Part shown: piece after piece, positions 53,463 through 61,566 of the stretch | Position numbering within the stretch: position 1 is the stretch's first letter | Layout of the letters: every line of letters begins with the position of its first letter | Assembly: GCF_041379765.1 (NCBI RefSeq) | Contig: NZ_CP166919.1 | Location: 1,178,001-1,242,000, forward strand | Direction of reading: 5' to 3' | Length of the DNA: 64,000 nucleotides | Source of the DNA: Thalassotalea sp. Sam97 | GTDB taxonomy: Bacteria; Pseudomonadota; Gammaproteobacteria; Enterobacterales; Alteromonadaceae | Made by a program: the position numbers and the translations under genes | Notes under the pieces: model-generated | The model's database searches: none | What the model was told of the DNA's origin: nothing | Seen by the model: only the letters and a program-made list of their open reading frames with translations

Positions 53463-53490
53463 AAAAAGTGCGCTCGAGGCGCACTTTTTT
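53463..53490 (-). terminator. Terminator of the prs gene
   Basis: AAAAAGTGCGC and GCGCACTTTTTT form an 11-bp stem with a five-base loop; T-tracts on both strands. On the minus strand it lies 53 bases after the prs stop. Confidence 0.85.
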
Positions 53491-53542
53491 CAATGTTTAA
53501 CCGACTTTGTTACATGCCGGTTGCCGATTAGCGTTGATTCGC

Positions 53543-54490
53543 TTAGGCTTCAAACATTGCTGAGATTGACTCTTCGTTGCTAACGCGACGAATGGCTTCA
53601 GATAACATACCTGCTAATGATAACTGGCGAACTTTATCAAGTCCTTTAATTTCTTTGCTTAGCGGGATTGAATCCGTAACGATCATTTCATCGATGACAG
53701 AGTTCTTAATGTTCTCGTAGGCATCACCACTAAATACCGGGTGAGTGGCATAAGCAAAGACACGACGCGCACCGTGTTCTTTTAATGCTGCCGCAGCTTT
53801 ACATAGTGTACCGCCGGTATCGATCATATCGTCAACGATAATACAATCTCGACCTTTAACGTCACCAATAATGTGCATGACTTGTGATACGTTCGCTTTT
53901 GGACGGCGTTTATCGATAATCGCTAAATCCGTGTCGTTAAGAAGCTTAGCAACAGCACGGGCACGAACAACGCCACCGATATCTGGTGATACCACGACTG
54001 GGTTATCCAATTCTTTGGCCAACATGTCTTCAAGTAAAATCGGAGAACCAAATACGTTGTCTACTGGTACATCGAAGAAACCTTGAATTTGCTCAGCGTG
54101 TAAATCAACGGTTAATACACGGTCAACACCAACGCTTGAAAGGAAATCAGCAACTACTTTTGCTGTAATTGGCACACGAGCACTACGTACACGACGATCT
54201 TGGCGAGCGTAACCAAAGTAAGGGATTACCGCGGTAATACGACCGGCTGAAGCGCGGCGTAACGCATCAACCATAACAATCAATTCCATTAGGTTGTTGT
54301 TGGTAGGCGCACAAGTAGATTGGATAATAAAAACGTCAGAACCACGAACGTTCTCGGTAATTTCAACGCTGATTTCACCATCGCTGAAACTGCCTACTTT
54401 CGCATCGCCAAGGCTGATATATAAACGATCGGCGATTTTTTTAGCCAGTTCAGGGGTGGCGTTACCCGCAAAAATTTTCATGTCAGGCAC
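53543..54490 (-). CDS. prs: Ribose-phosphate pyrophosphokinase
   Basis: Makes PRPP from ribose-5-phosphate and ATP for purine, pyrimidine, His, Trp and NAD synthesis. The 315-residue sequence is collinear with E. coli Prs from MPDMKIFAGNATPELA to SNEESISAMFEA. The flexible catalytic loop YARQDRRVRSARVPI and the PRPP-binding DDMIDTGGTLCKAA are intact. It follows ispE on the same strand after about 110 bases. Confidence 0.98.
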   Translation of the reverse strand: MPDMKIFAGNATPELAKKIADRLYISLGDAKVGSFSDGEISVEITENVRGSDVFIIQSTCAPTNNNLMELIVMVDALRRASAGRITAVIPYFGYARQDRRVRSARVPITAKVVADFLSSVGVDRVLTVDLHAEQIQGFFDVPVDNVFGSPILLEDMLAKELDNPVVVSPDIGGVVRARAVAKLLNDTDLAIIDKRRPKANVSQVMHIIGDVKGRDCIIVDDMIDTGGTLCKAAAALKEHGARRVFAYATHPVFSGDAYENIKNSVIDEMIVTDSIPLSKEIKGLDKVRQLSLAGMLSEAIRRVSNEESISAMFEA

Positions 54491-54600
54491 TGTCAGTTCC
54501 TCAGAAACTTTGACATCGTTACTTAGAATAGCTTAGTCAGATTGAGGCTTAAAACCTCATTCGCGGACTAAGCTGCGAGAGCTAATCTAATGTTAGCATC

Positions 54601-55470
54601 TTATCGACTCTTTATTGTCGACGCCGTGCAATCTTGCAATTCTTGTAAGATTGGCGACTTATCAAGGCCTTTGGCTATAAACGATTGCGTACCTGGCGGT
54701 AATTTTTGTTGAATTGCTTCCGCACTTTCTTTGTTATTGAACCAAGAAAAAATACACGCACCGGTTCCCGTCAACCTCGACGGCGCGTATTCTAACAACC
54801 ATGCCATAAGCTTGGCAACCTCGGGATAAAGTTTTATCACTAACTGTTCGCAGTCATTGCCCGATTGCTCAATATCTATCGCTTCTGCAGCCAATATGGG
54901 GGTGTTACGTGGTAAATCAGGGTGACTGAAAATCTCTGCCGTCGAAATATGGACATCCGGCACGGTAATTAAAAACCATGGGTTATCTATGGTCACAGGT
55001 GTTAATTTTTCGCCAACGCCTTCAGCAAATGCGGTATAACCGTGGACAAAAACTGGCACATCAGCGCCTAGCGCTAGGCCTATTTTTGCCAACTCGTCGG
55101 TGCTAAGGTTAATATCCCATAACGTATTTAAGGCGAGTAATACCGTTGCAGCGTTGGATGATCCACCACCAAGGCCGCCGCCCATAGGCAAGCGTTTTTC
55201 TAATTTTATATTCACACCCAGGGGATTGTCGGCGTAGGGTTTTAAAGCGTAGGCCGCCTTAACAATTAGGTTATCTTCATTAGCCACACCGTTAATAGGT
55301 GTGAGTAATTGAATGTCATTGTTGTTGGTGATTTGGAATTGCAGATAATCACCGAAGTCTAACATTTGAAATACGCTTTGTAATTCGTGATAGCCGTCTT
55401 CCCTGCGACGGTTGATATGCAAAAATCGATTGATTTTTGCAACCGAGCTAAAACGATAATAAGGCTGCAT
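54601..55470 (-). CDS. ispE: 4-diphosphocytidyl-2-C-methyl-D-erythritol kinase IspE
   Basis: GHMP kinase of the MEP isoprenoid pathway. The ATP-binding motif LPMGGGLGGGSSNAATVL and the N-terminal SVAKINRFLHINRRREDGYHEL match the family, as does the C-terminal RLTGTGACIFSWF. I start at ATG 55470, 2 bases after the lolB stop, giving 289 residues; a TTG at 55488 inside lolB would add six. The lolB-ispE-prs order is standard in gammaproteobacteria. Confidence 0.95.
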   Translation of the reverse strand: MQPYYRFSSVAKINRFLHINRRREDGYHELQSVFQMLDFGDYLQFQITNNNDIQLLTPINGVANEDNLIVKAAYALKPYADNPLGVNIKLEKRLPMGGGLGGGSSNAATVLLALNTLWDINLSTDELAKIGLALGADVPVFVHGYTAFAEGVGEKLTPVTIDNPWFLITVPDVHISTAEIFSHPDLPRNTPILAAEAIDIEQSGNDCEQLVIKLYPEVAKLMAWLLEYAPSRLTGTGACIFSWFNNKESAEAIQQKLPPGTQSFIAKGLDKSPILQELQDCTASTIKSR

Positions 55471-55472
55471 AA

Positions 55473-56132
55473 TTAGAAAAGTTCCCAAGTATTGATCGCT
55501 AATTTGATGCGCATATTATCATGATGTATGGTCAGTTTGTTAGCCAAGCGAAATTGGTTGACTAAGGTATAACCTTGATAGTCCACTTGATAGTGACGAT
55601 TATTAAGGTGGCTCGTTAACCGAGTTGGTAACTCGGTAGTATCGCTGTATTGAATATCGTCTGTGTGTGTATACTTCATTCCTTTGAGCCACATCGTCAG
55701 TGCGGATACAGGCAAATCGATGCCAGAAATTGACGCGAGTAAGTAATCTAAATCACGATGCTGATAGGTTTTGCCATCAATCTCAAGGGTATGCAAACCA
55801 GATTGTGTCGTTAGCGTCAGCACGTTAACCCCTAAAAACGTGGTCAACTTTAATTCTTGGCGCTGTGCTTGTCGCCACCAATATAAGTTAGCACTTTGTT
55901 TACCGTCTGTTTGCAGGAAAGCTATTTTGCCCCGTATAAGCCAGTCATTTACGCCGTTGAGTGCTTGCTCGCGCGCCGATTGCTGCTGATAGAGTTCGCT
56001 ATCTGAATATAGGGTTGTACAAGCCGGTAGTAAAAGTAACAGCAAAACGGGTAATAAATACCTAGCTAGGCATCTATTTGGCTTAGCTAAAGCATTGATA
56101 TTGTTATTTGTTATAGGGTGTCGAAAAAACAT
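55473..56132 (-). CDS. lolB: Outer-membrane lipoprotein localisation protein LolB
   Basis: Receives lipoproteins from LolA and inserts them in the outer membrane. The 219-residue precursor has a lipoprotein signal (LLLLLPAC, Cys38 after an unusually long N-region). The LolB fold is indicated by WLIRGKIAFLQTDGKQSANLYWWRQ, LTTFLGVNVLTL and a C-terminal YQVDYQGYTLV. It is adjacent to ispE and divergent from hemA, a common arrangement. Confidence 0.9.
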   Translation of the reverse strand: MFFRHPITNNNINALAKPNRCLARYLLPVLLLLLLPACTTLYSDSELYQQQSAREQALNGVNDWLIRGKIAFLQTDGKQSANLYWWRQAQRQELKLTTFLGVNVLTLTTQSGLHTLEIDGKTYQHRDLDYLLASISGIDLPVSALTMWLKGMKYTHTDDIQYSDTTELPTRLTSHLNNRHYQVDYQGYTLVNQFRLANKLTIHHDNMRIKLAINTWELF

Positions 56133-56351
56133 AAATTGCCTTGGTTGTTTAATTTAACAGCTCGAAATTAATATAGAGATTTTTTAGCTATTTAATAGTC
56201 ACATTAAACTCAGCTTATTTCCTAACTCATCACATGTTACTAACTCAGCCTATTTTACTCACAATGGGAGCAGCTATTTATCGTGTGACAACAGGTGTTC
56301 GTTAAGTGCACCACATGCTTGTTATCGATGATCTGTTCTTATATCAACAAC

Positions 56352-56618
56352 TAGAGCGTGTTGATCTTTTAGGGTTAAATTTTGTTCGAATTAAATGCAT
56401 TTTTATCGCGGCACTTGTGATACGCATAGTTATTCTACGCACAAAGCAAGTAACAATGAAAAAAATGCATTTAAACGAATCCAAAGGACAGCTTTTATGA
56501 TGCCTTTCTACTGTGTTATCACTTACTTATGTGGAGTAACCACACAACATAAGCTCTGCCTTGTATAAAAACATCATAAATTGCTGTAAAAACAACCTCA
56601 AAAGATCAACACGCTCTA
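56352..56618. mobile_element. MITE-like palindromic element B (267 bp)
   Basis: TAGAGCGTGTTGATCTTTT (56352-56370) is perfectly complementary to 56600-56618, and the repeat continues inward with mismatches. TA dinucleotides sit at both borders, so a TA target duplication is possible. An inner inverted repeat joins TTAAATGCATTTTTAT with AAAAAAATGCATTTAA, with a further ACTTGTG/CAAAGCAAGT pairing. No protein is encoded. It lies in the 790-base lolB-hemA gap. Its right end occurs again alone at 40133-40150. Confidence 0.75.
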
Positions 56619-56919
56619 ATGATGAGTTTATGCGCACAAATAATGATCGTTGTTGTTGATAGCCAATCACAAAGCTGTTAATAACGCTTATTATAGTGCC
56701 AATATCCTTAATATTTTTCTGGGAATTGAGCCGAGTATCTTTTCATCTTTGCTGTAATCCCGTAAAATTAACAGCTAATTGAAATATTTGCATCTGTTTG
56801 TTTGGATTTAGGTTGCTTACGGTTGTTCGGCCTTTAAAGTGACATAACAGATGTGTCGATAACATTATAATTATTTAGGTTATCGTCTCAACGTGTCAAC
56901 ACAGGTTAATAAATATACT
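56619..56919. other. Upstream region of hemA
   Basis: No gene is seen in these 301 bases. They should hold the hemA promoter and the region after element B. I could not pick a clear -35/-10 pair or a riboswitch. Confidence 0.4.
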
Positions 56920-58191
56920 ATGTCCATTTTTGCTGTCGGAATAAACCATAATACTGCTCCCGTGTCGGTGCGAGAAAAAGTGGCTTTTACGCCAGACAAT
57001 CTCACACACGCATTGCAGCAAATGGTTGAGCAGCTTGAATGTAAAGAAGCGGCTATTTTATCTACCTGCAACCGTACCGAATTATACTTTGTCAAAGATC
57101 GCCCCATTGACACGGTTCAACAGGAAGTCACCCAGTGGTTAGAAACTTATCATAGTGTCACCGCGAGTGCGATTGCACCGAGTTTGTATTGGCATCAAGA
57201 TGGTAAAGCGGTCAATCATATGATGCGTGTTGCTTGTGGCCTTGATTCACTTATTTTGGGTGAACCACAAATCCTTGGACAAATGAAACAAGCGTATTCA
57301 AGTGCCAAAGCCGCAGGGTCGATGAATGTTGTCATGGAGCGCCTATTTCAACGTACCTTTGGTGTTGCCAAAGAAGTGCGCACCGAAACTGAAATAGGCT
57401 CTAGCGCGGTATCTGTAGCCTTTGCTGCAGTTAATTTAGCCAAGCATATCTTTGCCGATTTGAAAAAATCGAAAGTCTTGTTGATTGGTGCCGGTGAAAC
57501 GATTGAGCTCGTCGCTAAGCATTTGTATGACAATCAAGTTGGTAAAATTACCGTTGCCAACCGAACGGTTGCTCGAGCGCAAAATATGGCTACCGAGATT
57601 GGTGCAGATGTGATCACCTTGGCGCAAATTCCAGATCATATTTGCGATGCAGATATTGTTATTTCATCGACCGCTTCTACGTTGCCTATTATCGGCAAAG
57701 GTATGGTGGAACAAGCACTGCAGAAGCGTCGCCATCGACCAATTTTTATGGTCGATATCGCTGTTCCTCGTGATATCGAGGAGCAGGTGGGGGCACTGGA
57801 AGATGTTTTCTTATATACGGTCGATGATTTACAAGGTATAGTGGCGCAAAATTTGGCAAATCGCCGTAAAGCGGCGGTTGCCGCCGAGAAGATTGTCGGT
57901 AATGGCTGTGATGACTTCATGGCATGGTTGCGTGGTTTGAAAACGCAACACTCAGTGGTGGCTTATCGTCAGCAATGCATGCAAAAGCGTGATGAGTTAC
58001 TCGACAAAGCCAAACAACAATTAGCCAATAATAAAGATCCTGATGCGGTGTTGGCAGAATTGGCGACCAAGTTAACAAATAATTTAATGCACGCACCTAC
58101 GCGGGCAATCCAGCAAGCGGCACAAGGTGGCGAGCTGGACAAACTTATCTATCTGCACGATGTTTTTGATTTAGAAACGAAACAAAACTAG
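56920..58191 (+). CDS. hemA: Glutamyl-tRNA reductase
   Basis: First step of C5 tetrapyrrole synthesis: reduces glutamyl-tRNA(Glu) to glutamate-1-semialdehyde. The 423-residue protein has GINHNTAPVSVREK near its start, the catalytic Cys in LSTCNRTELY (about 50), GLDSLILGEPQILGQMK and the NADPH motif LIGAGETIELVAKHL. I start at ATG 56920 because it matches the family start; GTG 56893 would add nine residues. prfA and prmC follow, the usual hemA-prfA-prmC cluster. Confidence 0.96.
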   Translation: MSIFAVGINHNTAPVSVREKVAFTPDNLTHALQQMVEQLECKEAAILSTCNRTELYFVKDRPIDTVQQEVTQWLETYHSVTASAIAPSLYWHQDGKAVNHMMRVACGLDSLILGEPQILGQMKQAYSSAKAAGSMNVVMERLFQRTFGVAKEVRTETEIGSSAVSVAFAAVNLAKHIFADLKKSKVLLIGAGETIELVAKHLYDNQVGKITVANRTVARAQNMATEIGADVITLAQIPDHICDADIVISSTASTLPIIGKGMVEQALQKRRHRPIFMVDIAVPRDIEEQVGALEDVFLYTVDDLQGIVAQNLANRRKAAVAAEKIVGNGCDDFMAWLRGLKTQHSVVAYRQQCMQKRDELLDKAKQQLANNKDPDAVLAELATKLTNNLMHAPTRAIQQAAQGGELDKLIYLHDVFDLETKQN

Positions 58192-58238
58192 ATTTAAATC
58201 ATCGTCGCTCTTATATAACTTTTGGTGAAAATAACTAC

Positions 58239-59327
58239 ATGAAAGATTCTGTATACCAAAAATTGGAAACGCTCGTTGAGCGCTTTGAAGAAGTACAACA
58301 CTTATTGTCTGATCCTGATGTCATCGGTGATCAGGAAAAGTTTAAGGCGTTATCAAAAGAGTTTTCGCAACTGGAAGAAGTGACGAAAGTATTCAACGAC
58401 TATAAGCAAGCGCAAGATAATTTTGAAATGGCGCAAGAAATGCTTAAGGACGATGATCCTGATATGCGCGATATGGCGCAAGAAGAGTTTAAAGACGCGA
58501 AAGAGGCGATTGAAACTTTGGCGCATGATTTACAGATTTTGTTATTACCAAAAGATCCGAATGATGATAACAACTGTTTTGTTGAAATCCGCGCTGGTGC
58601 CGGTGGTGATGAAGCGGCAATTTTTGCTGGTGACTTGTATCGTATGTATACTCGCTACTGTGAAAAGCAGGGCTGGAGCACCGAAATCATTAACATGAAT
58701 GAAGGTGAACACGGCGGTTATAAAGAGATCATCGTTAAGCTTAGCGGTGATGGCGTTTATGGCCAAATGAAATACGAAAGTGGTGGACACCGCGTGCAAC
58801 GTGTACCTGAAACTGAGTCTCAAGGTCGTGTGCATACATCCGCGTGTACCGTGGTTGTGATGCCAGAGATCCCAGAATCTCAAGCCATTGAAATCAACAA
58901 AGCAGACTTAAAAGTTGATACGTTCCGTGCATCCGGTGCTGGTGGTCAGCACGTTAACAAAACAGACTCAGCGATCCGTATTACCCATATTCCAACGGGG
59001 ATTGTTGTTGAGTGTCAAGATCAACGTTCACAGCACAAAAACCGTGCCCAAGCAATGTCCGTATTAGCGGCTCGTTTACAGCAAGCCGAAGATGATAAGC
59101 GCCGTGCAGAAGAAGAATCGTCACGTCGTTCGTTAGTTGCGTCGGGTGATCGTAGTGAGCGTATCCGTACTTACAACTATCCACAAAGTCGTATGACCGA
59201 TCACCGTATTAACTTAACCTTGTATCGTTTAGCAGAGGTTATGGAAGGTAATTTGCAGCTGGTATTAGAGCCTATTATGCAAGAAAACCAAGCAGACTTA
59301 CTGGCTGCGTTAGCAGATAACAATTAA
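58239..59327 (+). CDS. prfA: Peptide chain release factor 1
   Basis: Recognises UAA and UAG stop codons. The 362-residue protein has the catalytic GGQ in RASGAGGQHVNKTDSA and the anticodon-tripeptide region RVQRVPETESQGRVHTSA. Here the tripeptide is Pro-Glu-Thr rather than the E. coli Pro-Ala-Thr; PxT is the family pattern. The GGQ glutamine is methylated by PrmC, encoded next. Confidence 0.97.
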   Translation: MKDSVYQKLETLVERFEEVQHLLSDPDVIGDQEKFKALSKEFSQLEEVTKVFNDYKQAQDNFEMAQEMLKDDDPDMRDMAQEEFKDAKEAIETLAHDLQILLLPKDPNDDNNCFVEIRAGAGGDEAAIFAGDLYRMYTRYCEKQGWSTEIINMNEGEHGGYKEIIVKLSGDGVYGQMKYESGGHRVQRVPETESQGRVHTSACTVVVMPEIPESQAIEINKADLKVDTFRASGAGGQHVNKTDSAIRITHIPTGIVVECQDQRSQHKNRAQAMSVLAARLQQAEDDKRRAEEESSRRSLVASGDRSERIRTYNYPQSRMTDHRINLTLYRLAEVMEGNLQLVLEPIMQENQADLLAALADNN

Positions 59328-59366
59328 TCAACGGTTATTTTTCGTAAACAAAGTTTGTAATCTTAG

Positions 59367-59405
59367 TTTGGAACCCCAATTTGGAATCAGAGTTTGGAAC
59401 GTAAA
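59367..59405 (+). repeat. Triplicated 13-bp repeat at the prmC start
   Basis: TTTGGAA recurs at 59367, 59380 and 59393 with an exact 13-base period. The third copy contains the TTG start of prmC and the GGAA of the second copy is placed like its ribosome site. Confidence 0.7.
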
Positions 59406-60257
59406 ACGAACCTAACAATAAAGCAGTGTTTAGCGATAACTAAACACTGCTTTTTAGCATTTGAAGACGCCTACGACGCAAAAGTTGATAGTGAAGTCTT
59501 GTTATCAGCCATATTAAAAAAACCGAAAAGCTACTTGCTTACGTGGCCTGAACAGCAATTAACGGATGCACAATATCGGCAATTTCAGGAATTTGTTGAG
59601 CGCCGCCAACAAGGGGAGCCGGTTGCCTATATTATCGGTTATCAAGAGTTTTGGTCGCTGAACTTTAAGGTAGCACCTTGCACCTTGATCCCACGTCCTG
59701 ACACCGAAGTGCTCATTGAGACGGTGTTAGAAAATCACCCACAGCGACAGCTTAGGTTATTAGATTTAGGCACTGGAACTGGGGCAATAGCGTTAGCTTT
59801 AGCTCATGAAAACCCAAGTTGGCAAGTTGACGCGGTTGACTTTAATGACCAAGCGGTGACGTTAGCAAAAGACAACGCCAATACATTGCAACTCGACCAT
59901 GTGGCTATATATCAAAGTGACTGGTTTACAAATATCGATGCGAGTAAGCGTTTTGATATTATTGTGTCAAACCCACCATATATTGCCGATGACGATCCGC
60001 ACCTAACGCAGGGCGACGTGCGTTATGAACCGGTATCGGCGTTGATAGCGAAAAATCAAGGCTATGCCGATATTATTCACATTGTTGATGTGGCTAAACA
60101 GTATTTAAAGCCAGCAGGGGCTTTGTACTTAGAACATGGTTTTGAACAACACCAACAGGTGCAACAGATCTTAGCAGAAGCAGGTTATGTCAACGTCGAT
60201 ACAGCGTATGACTATGGTGGTAACCCACGCATAACTTATGGCTATTTACCCGATTAA
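59394..60257 (+). CDS. prmC: Release factor glutamine methyltransferase PrmC
   Basis: Methylates the GGQ glutamine of release factors 1 and 2. The 287-residue protein has a helical N-terminal domain with the typical SYLLTWPEQ and GEPVAYIIGYQEFW segments, then LIPRPDTEVLIE, the SAM motif LDLGTGTGAIALALA and the NPPY motif (SNPPYIADDD). There is no Met in the early part of the frame, so I start at TTG 59394, with GGAA 7 bases upstream. This rare start may lower its level. It is the last gene of the hemA-prfA-prmC cluster. Confidence 0.93.
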   Translation: MERKTNLTIKQCLAITKHCFLAFEDAYDAKVDSEVLLSAILKKPKSYLLTWPEQQLTDAQYRQFQEFVERRQQGEPVAYIIGYQEFWSLNFKVAPCTLIPRPDTEVLIETVLENHPQRQLRLLDLGTGTGAIALALAHENPSWQVDAVDFNDQAVTLAKDNANTLQLDHVAIYQSDWFTNIDASKRFDIIVSNPPYIADDDPHLTQGDVRYEPVSALIAKNQGYADIIHIVDVAKQYLKPAGALYLEHGFEQHQQVQQILAEAGYVNVDTAYDYGGNPRITYGYLPD

Positions 60258-60283
60258 ATTAGTACTCACTAACATTAGTCATT

Positions 60284-60317
60284 AAAAAAGGCTTAGCGCA
60301 TATTCGCTAAGCCTTTT
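60284..60317. terminator. Bidirectional terminator after prmC
   Basis: AAAAAAGGCTTAGCG and CGCTAAGCCTTTT form a strong stem with a six-base loop; A and T tracts allow use by prmC and by the convergent SDR gene. Confidence 0.87.
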
Positions 60318-60377
60318 GCTATTTATGGCTATCGGTGTAAATCTCAAGTGGAGTTACACTTAGGTGTTAATCGTTAA

Positions 60378-61118
60378 CTAGCCTTGAGCATTGATGCGTT
60401 CGCCATTAACATGCTGTGAAGCATCACTCATTAAATAGATATAGGCTGGCATGATATCTTCAGGAGTGGCGATTTTCGATTTATCTTCAGCTGGGAAGGC
60501 TGTTTGACGCATTTTGGTATCTGTAGCACCTGGGTTGATGGCATTTACACGCAAACTGCTGCCTTCGTATTCATCAGCAACAACCTGCATCATGCCTTCG
60601 GTAGCGAATTTTGAAATACTATACGGCCCCCAAAATGCACGACCTTTATTACCAACACCAGAGGTAGTGAACAACAATGATGCACTAGGAGCTTGTAACA
60701 TGGCTGGGATCAGTGCTTGCGCTAAATGCAACTGCGCCGTTACGTTAACTTTCATTACGTCGTCCCAAATTTGATTATTAATTTGCGTAAAAGGCGTTAA
60801 CTCACCTAACACGGATGCATTTAACAATGCACCATCTAAATGACCAAACTGAGCGGTGATGGTGCTGGTCATGTCTTTATAGTGCTGTTGGGTGGCACCT
60901 TTCATATCTAATGGAATAATTGCCGGCTCTGGATAGCCTGCATTAACAATCTCATCGTAAACGGCTTCAAGTTTTTCCACTGTTTTACCTAATAGGATCA
61001 CGATGGCACCGTGTTTGGCGTAATGTACAGCAGCACAACGGCCAATACCATCACCAGCACCGGTGACAAGTATGGTTTTATTTTTTAAACATTGGTCGGT
61101 TACGATAAATTCAGACAT
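60378..61118 (-). CDS. YciK-like short-chain dehydrogenase
   Basis: SDR-fold oxidoreductase of 246 residues. The cofactor motif is TGAGDGIGRCAA, the NAG-type motif reads LLNASVLGE, the catalytic Tyr and Lys are in YSISK, with a Ser in LFTTSGVGNKGR. Sequence features such as the GRAFWGPYSISKFATEGMMQ block fit the YciK group of uncharacterised SDRs, whose substrate is unknown. The start is ATG 61118, giving MSEFIV; an extra upstream in-frame start adds eight residues. It is convergent with prmC. Confidence 0.85.
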   Translation of the reverse strand: MSEFIVTDQCLKNKTILVTGAGDGIGRCAAVHYAKHGAIVILLGKTVEKLEAVYDEIVNAGYPEPAIIPLDMKGATQQHYKDMTSTITAQFGHLDGALLNASVLGELTPFTQINNQIWDDVMKVNVTAQLHLAQALIPAMLQAPSASLLFTTSGVGNKGRAFWGPYSISKFATEGMMQVVADEYEGSSLRVNAINPGATDTKMRQTAFPAEDKSKIATPEDIMPAYIYLMSDASQHVNGERINAQG

Positions 61119-61208
61119 GATGATTTCGTTTTTAATTTGCAAGTATATATGTGACGTATTTTACTCGTAGTTGAGCAATGATTCGACCTCTATTTATATA
61201 AAGTCAGA

Positions 61209-61247
61209 TTTTTATAGTGCATTTTTATAGTGCAGTTTTATTGCGCA
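61209..61247 (+). repeat. 13-bp tandem repeat
   Basis: TTTTTATAGTGCA occurs twice without a gap at 61209-61234, and a third, degenerate copy GTTTTATTGCGCA follows to 61247. It lies in the 448-base gap between the SDR gene and the lipase gene, which has no other feature I can support. Confidence 0.7.
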
Positions 61248-61566
61248 GTTAAATCTAACTGTTTCAGTCAACGTCTACAGATGTCTAACGACACATTTCA
61301 CTCACACATTTGTGGGCTGATCATGTCGTCAGTAGGCAACCATACCGCAAAAAAGTTAGCCAAGATAAGCAGTTAGCTCTCACTGGTCTTATCAGTAGAG
61401 AAACGCTAAGCATGTGCACAAAAAAGGGTAGTAAAATGCATCATCTTGGGTTAGTTTAATCATAACCGGTTAATCACTGGTCGTACTAGTTTATAAAAAT
61501 CAAATAAAATCGCTTTAAAAACAATAACATTATTTGAATGCGGTAAAAGTTCCTCTGGGGAGACAT

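Noticed and set aside
56306..56500. A 64-codon frame inside the palindromic element at 56.4 kb
   Set aside because: It spans the inverted-repeat end and inner palindrome; its composition reflects the element, not a protein.
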